From a virus: a stretch of 60,080 nt of DNA. Positions within the stretch are counted from its first letter, which is position 1. Each line of letters opens with the position of its first letter. Below, in pieces: positions 59,891 to 60,080 of this stretch. The notes beneath the pieces are model-generated. The model ran no database searches, was not told the origin of the DNA, and worked only from the letters and a program-made list of their open reading frames with translations. The position numbers and the translations under genes are program-made. Where the stretch lies: the IMG/VR virus record IMGVR_UViG_3300044535_000805, positions 1 through 60,080 of that record; one strand, given 5' to 3'.

Positions 59891-60080
59891 TTATGCTATT
59901 TGGTAAGTACCCGAGATATCAAAGTGTGCGCCTGATTGCCAGGCGCCTGTGGCTGGAGTGTTGAATTTCCAAACTAGATCAGAGACACTACCAGAATAAT
60001 ACAGTTTCATTACAGTGGTGCTGTCAACAACGTCTGTGATTCCAGCAATATGGTACAAGGCAGGAGCACCAGAACCGGCT
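59891..60080 (-). CDS. C-terminal part of a virion structural protein, cut by window
   Basis: An open frame enters from the right edge and ends with TAA at 59891. The visible 62 residues (ALYHIAGITDVVDSTTVMKLY, SDLVWKFNTPATGAWQSG, HFDISGTYQIA) are beta-rich and look like the end of a fibre or baseplate protein. It is 1 base upstream of the repeat fibre gene. Confidence 0.7.
   Translation of the reverse strand, partial: AGSGAPALYHIAGITDVVDSTTVMKLYYSGSVSDLVWKFNTPATGAWQSGAHFDISGTYQIA

Overview
This window is part of the genome of a T4-like, contractile-tailed phage. It carries a near-syntenic set of T4 replication, recombination and packaging genes: gp41 helicase, gp61 primase, gp62-like clamp-loader subunit, UvsW, UvsX, UvsY, gp32, the gp17 terminase and NrdA. 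Late-promoter-like TAAATA boxes, many ATGA/TAATG stop-start overlaps and virion genes of the kind seen in aquatic (cyanophage/pelagiphage-type) T4 relatives fit this. No photosynthesis genes are present. The IscU and IscA genes are of the proteobacterial Isc type, so a proteobacterial host is more likely than a cyanobacterium (inference). Both ends are cut inside genes: nrdA at the left, and a virion protein gene at the right.

Layout (almost everything on the minus strand). 1-5.1 kb: NrdA, a small unknown, a beta-helix tail protein and a PD-(D/E)XK nuclease. 5.2-7.0 kb: an early operon with a secreted His-rich protein, IscU, IscA and an SGNH-like protein. 7.0-14.3 kb: virion and internal-head candidates, four of which begin with an [IL]xE motif. 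14.3-18.5 kb: gp41, a B12-type radical SAM enzyme and gp61. 18.5-28.6 kb: structural proteins, a miniature DnaE-like protein, four more SGNH-like proteins, gp62-like, a methyltransferase and UvsW. 28.6-30.7 kb: tiny early genes and an AAA ATPase behind repeated sigma70-type promoters. 30.7-40.7 kb: a glycan island of about ten glycosyl/nucleotidyl/methyl-transferase genes, including a plus-strand run, ending in GDP-mannose dehydratase. 40.7-50.8 kb: MetK, UvsY, UvsX and gp32, interleaved with four radical SAM enzymes, two SDRs and a sulfotransferase-like protein. 51-60 kb: a large virion protein, terminase, a tightly overlapping SGNH / radical SAM / 2OG-oxygenase / radical SAM cluster, a secreted thermonuclease and a YadA-head-like repeat fibre.

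The most unusual content is a modification complement that appears to supply itself. Six paralogous radical SAM proteins share an N-terminal four-cysteine module; with them are one B12-type radical SAM enzyme, a phage SAM synthetase (cofactor supply), IscU and IscA (Fe-S supply), a 2OG-Fe(II) oxygenase, two SDRs, a sulfotransferase-like protein, six SGNH-like proteins, several methyltransferases and a large set of glycosyltransferases. My inference is that the phage builds or edits a complex glycan, on its own virion or on the host surface, but no substrate can be read from the sequence.

Regulation visible in the sequence has three classes: consensus TTGACM-N17-TATAMT early promoters; TAAATA late boxes with a Shine-Dalgarno leader in front of virion genes; and a recurrent arrangement in which either box sits only 4-7 bases before the ATG, predicting leaderless mRNAs.
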